DNA of 64,000 nt. It comes from Verrucomicrobiota bacterium (GTDB lineage: Bacteria > Verrucomicrobiota > Verrucomicrobiia > Opitutales > Seribacteraceae). Under the pieces are notes generated by a model. The model did no database searches, was not told where the DNA came from, and saw only the letters and a list, made by a program, of their open reading frames with translations. The position numbers and the translations under genes are program-made. The stretch spans positions 39,563-103,562 of the forward strand of contig JAOLZO010000005.1 in the NCBI GenBank assembly GCA_028343845.1, given 5' to 3'. This document shows, in pieces, positions 62,632-64,000 of the stretch. The stretch's first letter is position 1. Each line of letters opens with the position of its first letter.

Positions 62632-64000
62632 ATGAAAAACATGCATTTGCGAATGAACCTTTTTCTTGCGGGCTGCCTGCTCCTTCTCGCCGGGTGCGAT
62701 GATCACAAACTCAAGCAACCCCGGGATGAAGGGACGACCCAAACTTCTTCCGATGGATCCTCCCGAGACGCAGGAGGCATCGACCGGGAGTTTGCCCGCG
62801 AACTTGCTCGGGAGTTCGGAAGGGAGTTTGCCCGTGAATTCGCCCAGCAACTGGCGGAGGGCAATCATTCGATCTCCGTCCCCTCCGTTGCTTCGACTGC
62901 TTCGAAGGATGAAGTTTTTGAGACAGGCGGCATTGTGGATGCCAATGGAAAACCTCACCCTCTCCTCGCTCATTGCTCGGAGGACGTACTGGAATTTTAT
63001 GCCAAGCACCCGGATGCTTTTTCTATCGAGGCCCTCGACTCAATCCCTTCCGATCTTGAATGGGAGGATGGATCCGGCGAAGCCGAATTTTCTTCGTCCA
63101 AGGCAAAAAAAGGAGGGACCTGGAATGTCTTTATGGGAGACTTTCCCCGTACCTTGCGCACGATCGGCCCGGACGCCAACGGTGCATTCCGGAGCTATTT
63201 GCTTGATTACAACGCCTTGTCCCTCGTGATGTCCCATCCTAATTCCGATGGCTACTACCCTGGGCTGGCAAAGTCATGGGCCGTGGGCAAGGACGGAAAG
63301 ACCGTCTTTTTCCGTCTCGACCCGGATGCCCGCTACAGTGACGGGAATCCGGTTCGGGCAAGTGATTTTCTCTTTACGTTTTACTTTATGAGGAGCAAGC
63401 ACGTGCAGGCGCCCTGGTACAATGATTTCTATGGCAAAGACAAGTTTCTCAAAGTCACGCTTTACGATGAGAGAACCCTTTCGATCAAGTTTTACAAAGC
63501 CAAGCCGGATGTTGTGGAAAAAGTATCAACCCGTCCCATACCGGAACATTTTTACGTCGAACTGGACGGGGAGTTTTTAAAGAAGTATCAATGGAACCCC
63601 GAGCCTACAACCGGACCTTACGTGGCTCTGCCTGAGAACATAGACAAAGGAAAGTCCGTCACCTTGGTTCGGCAGAAGGATTGGTGGGCCGACCAAAAGA
63701 GGTTTCACCGCTATCGTTTCAATCCTGACCGCATTCACGTAAGCGTGGTTCGGGATTACAACAAGGCATTCGAAATCTTTCTCAAGGGAGGGATTGACAT
63801 GTTCGGTCTCGCGAAGCCCGAATTCTGGTACGAGAAAATTCCGGACGATCATCCTTTGGTCGCAAACGGATATCTAACCAAGCTTACGTTCTTCAACCAG
63901 ATCCCGCCCCCCTCCTATGCCTTGCGCATTAACTCACAAAAGGCTCCCCTTGATGACAAGAACGTTCGCATAGGCTTTCATCACGCGATGAACTTCGAGT
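62632..64000 (+). CDS. YejA-like peptide-binding lipoprotein (5' part, runs off the window)
   Basis: The frame from ATG 62632 is open to the last base (456 codons visible), 1 bp after the YejE-like stop. A signal with lipobox LLLLAGC gives a lipid-anchored Cys at 22. Next comes a striking amphipathic tract of tetrapeptides REFA, RELA, REFG, REFA, REFA, QQLA (residues 52-75), then a spacer and the SBP_bac_5 domain starting KKGGTWNVFMGDFPRTLRTIGPDANG, with WAVGKDGKTVFFRLDPDARYSDGNPVRASDF and TTGPYVAL. It should deliver substrate to the two preceding permeases. Gene order permease-permease-binding protein differs from E. coli yejABEF. Confidence 0.93.
   Translation, partial: MKNMHLRMNLFLAGCLLLLAGCDDHKLKQPRDEGTTQTSSDGSSRDAGGIDREFARELAREFGREFAREFAQQLAEGNHSISVPSVASTASKDEVFETGGIVDANGKPHPLLAHCSEDVLEFYAKHPDAFSIEALDSIPSDLEWEDGSGEAEFSSSKAKKGGTWNVFMGDFPRTLRTIGPDANGAFRSYLLDYNALSLVMSHPNSDGYYPGLAKSWAVGKDGKTVFFRLDPDARYSDGNPVRASDFLFTFYFMRSKHVQAPWYNDFYGKDKFLKVTLYDERTLSIKFYKAKPDVVEKVSTRPIPEHFYVELDGEFLKKYQWNPEPTTGPYVALPENIDKGKSVTLVRQKDWWADQKRFHRYRFNPDRIHVSVVRDYNKAFEIFLKGGIDMFGLAKPEFWYEKIPDDHPLVANGYLTKLTFFNQIPPPSYALRINSQKAPLDDKNVRIGFHHAMNFE

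Noticed and set aside
62666..63229. Plus-strand frame of 187 codons near the window end
   Set aside because: Out of frame with the lipoprotein gene from 62632, which is open to the window end and has a lipobox and an SBP domain.
1..64000. tRNA, rRNA, riboswitch, IS ends, integrase or phage genes
   Set aside because: None recognised by eye; weak signals cannot be excluded without a covariance-model scan.

Overview
The window is a gene-dense stretch of roughly 50% GC bacterial chromosome. I see no rRNA, tRNA, IS element, phage or CRISPR array. The gene content points to the PVC superphylum, most likely a free-living (probably aquatic) Verrucomicrobiota. Support comes from two hallmark pairs (a DUF1587/1592/1588/1585 cytochrome with a DUF1552 protein, and a DUF1549/DUF1553 protein with a DUF1501 protein), a ThuA-NPCBM-propeller-HEAT 'membrane-bound dehydrogenase', many secreted Gfo/Idh/MocA and FGE-like proteins, and a metal ABC operon laid out like chlamydial ytgABCRD. 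The taxonomic call is inference from families, not from a marker gene.

Layout. 1-6135: tail of an unknown gene, a PaaK-like adenylating ligase, a LolD-type ATPase, a large two-module FtsX permease and a lipoprotein, all tightly coupled. 6206-9963: DUF1592 cytochrome plus DUF1552 protein. 10129-12749: a membrane protein with a 34-residue acidic repeat and a coupled membrane-anchored partner of unknown function. 12840-15564 (minus): secreted Gfo/Idh/MocA oxidoreductase and a putative clan CD (gingipain/caspase-fold) cysteine peptidase, divergent from the ThuA dehydrogenase and its separately encoded cytochrome c (15801-20212). 20345-21627: a small STN-like protein and a CDP-alcohol phosphatidyltransferase. 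21772-25793: response regulator, sensor kinase and FGE-like lipoprotein. 25818-29543 (minus): Nudix hydrolase, membrane-anchored binding protein, active S1C protease and an S1C pseudoprotease. 29723-33133: ABC ATPase, permease and a chimeric lipoprotein that carries a copy of the permease's periplasmic domain fused to DUF3299.

33173-38873 (minus): DUF1553, DUF1501, epimerase and two cyclophilins, possibly one operon. 39013-49288 is metal-oriented: TonB receptor, MFS and HupE-like protein (minus), a small Cys-containing secreted protein (plus), then a ytgABCRD-like importer with a permease-repressor fusion (minus), divergent from a stand-alone DtxR/MntR regulator. 49403-54727: TIM-barrel isomerase and two Gfo/Idh/MocA enzymes, a basic/acidic low-complexity protein, a small secreted protein and an OGG1-like glycosylase. 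54749-64000: two oligopeptide importers head to head, an Opp/Dpp set (minus) and a Yej-like set (plus) whose YejB homologue has two EF-hand loops inserted in its first extracytoplasmic loop. The Yej-type binding protein runs off the end.

The points most worth a second look are the EF-hand YejB, the transplanted MacB-type domain on the DUF3299 lipoprotein, the chlamydia-like permease-repressor fusion coexisting with a second DtxR protein, the clan CD-like peptidase, and several enzyme folds that have lost catalytic residues (HD-GYP-like output domain, S1C pseudoprotease). No intergenic gap exceeds about 250 bases once starts are corrected. Residue positions are counted by hand and approximate; family names come from recognised motifs, not from searches.
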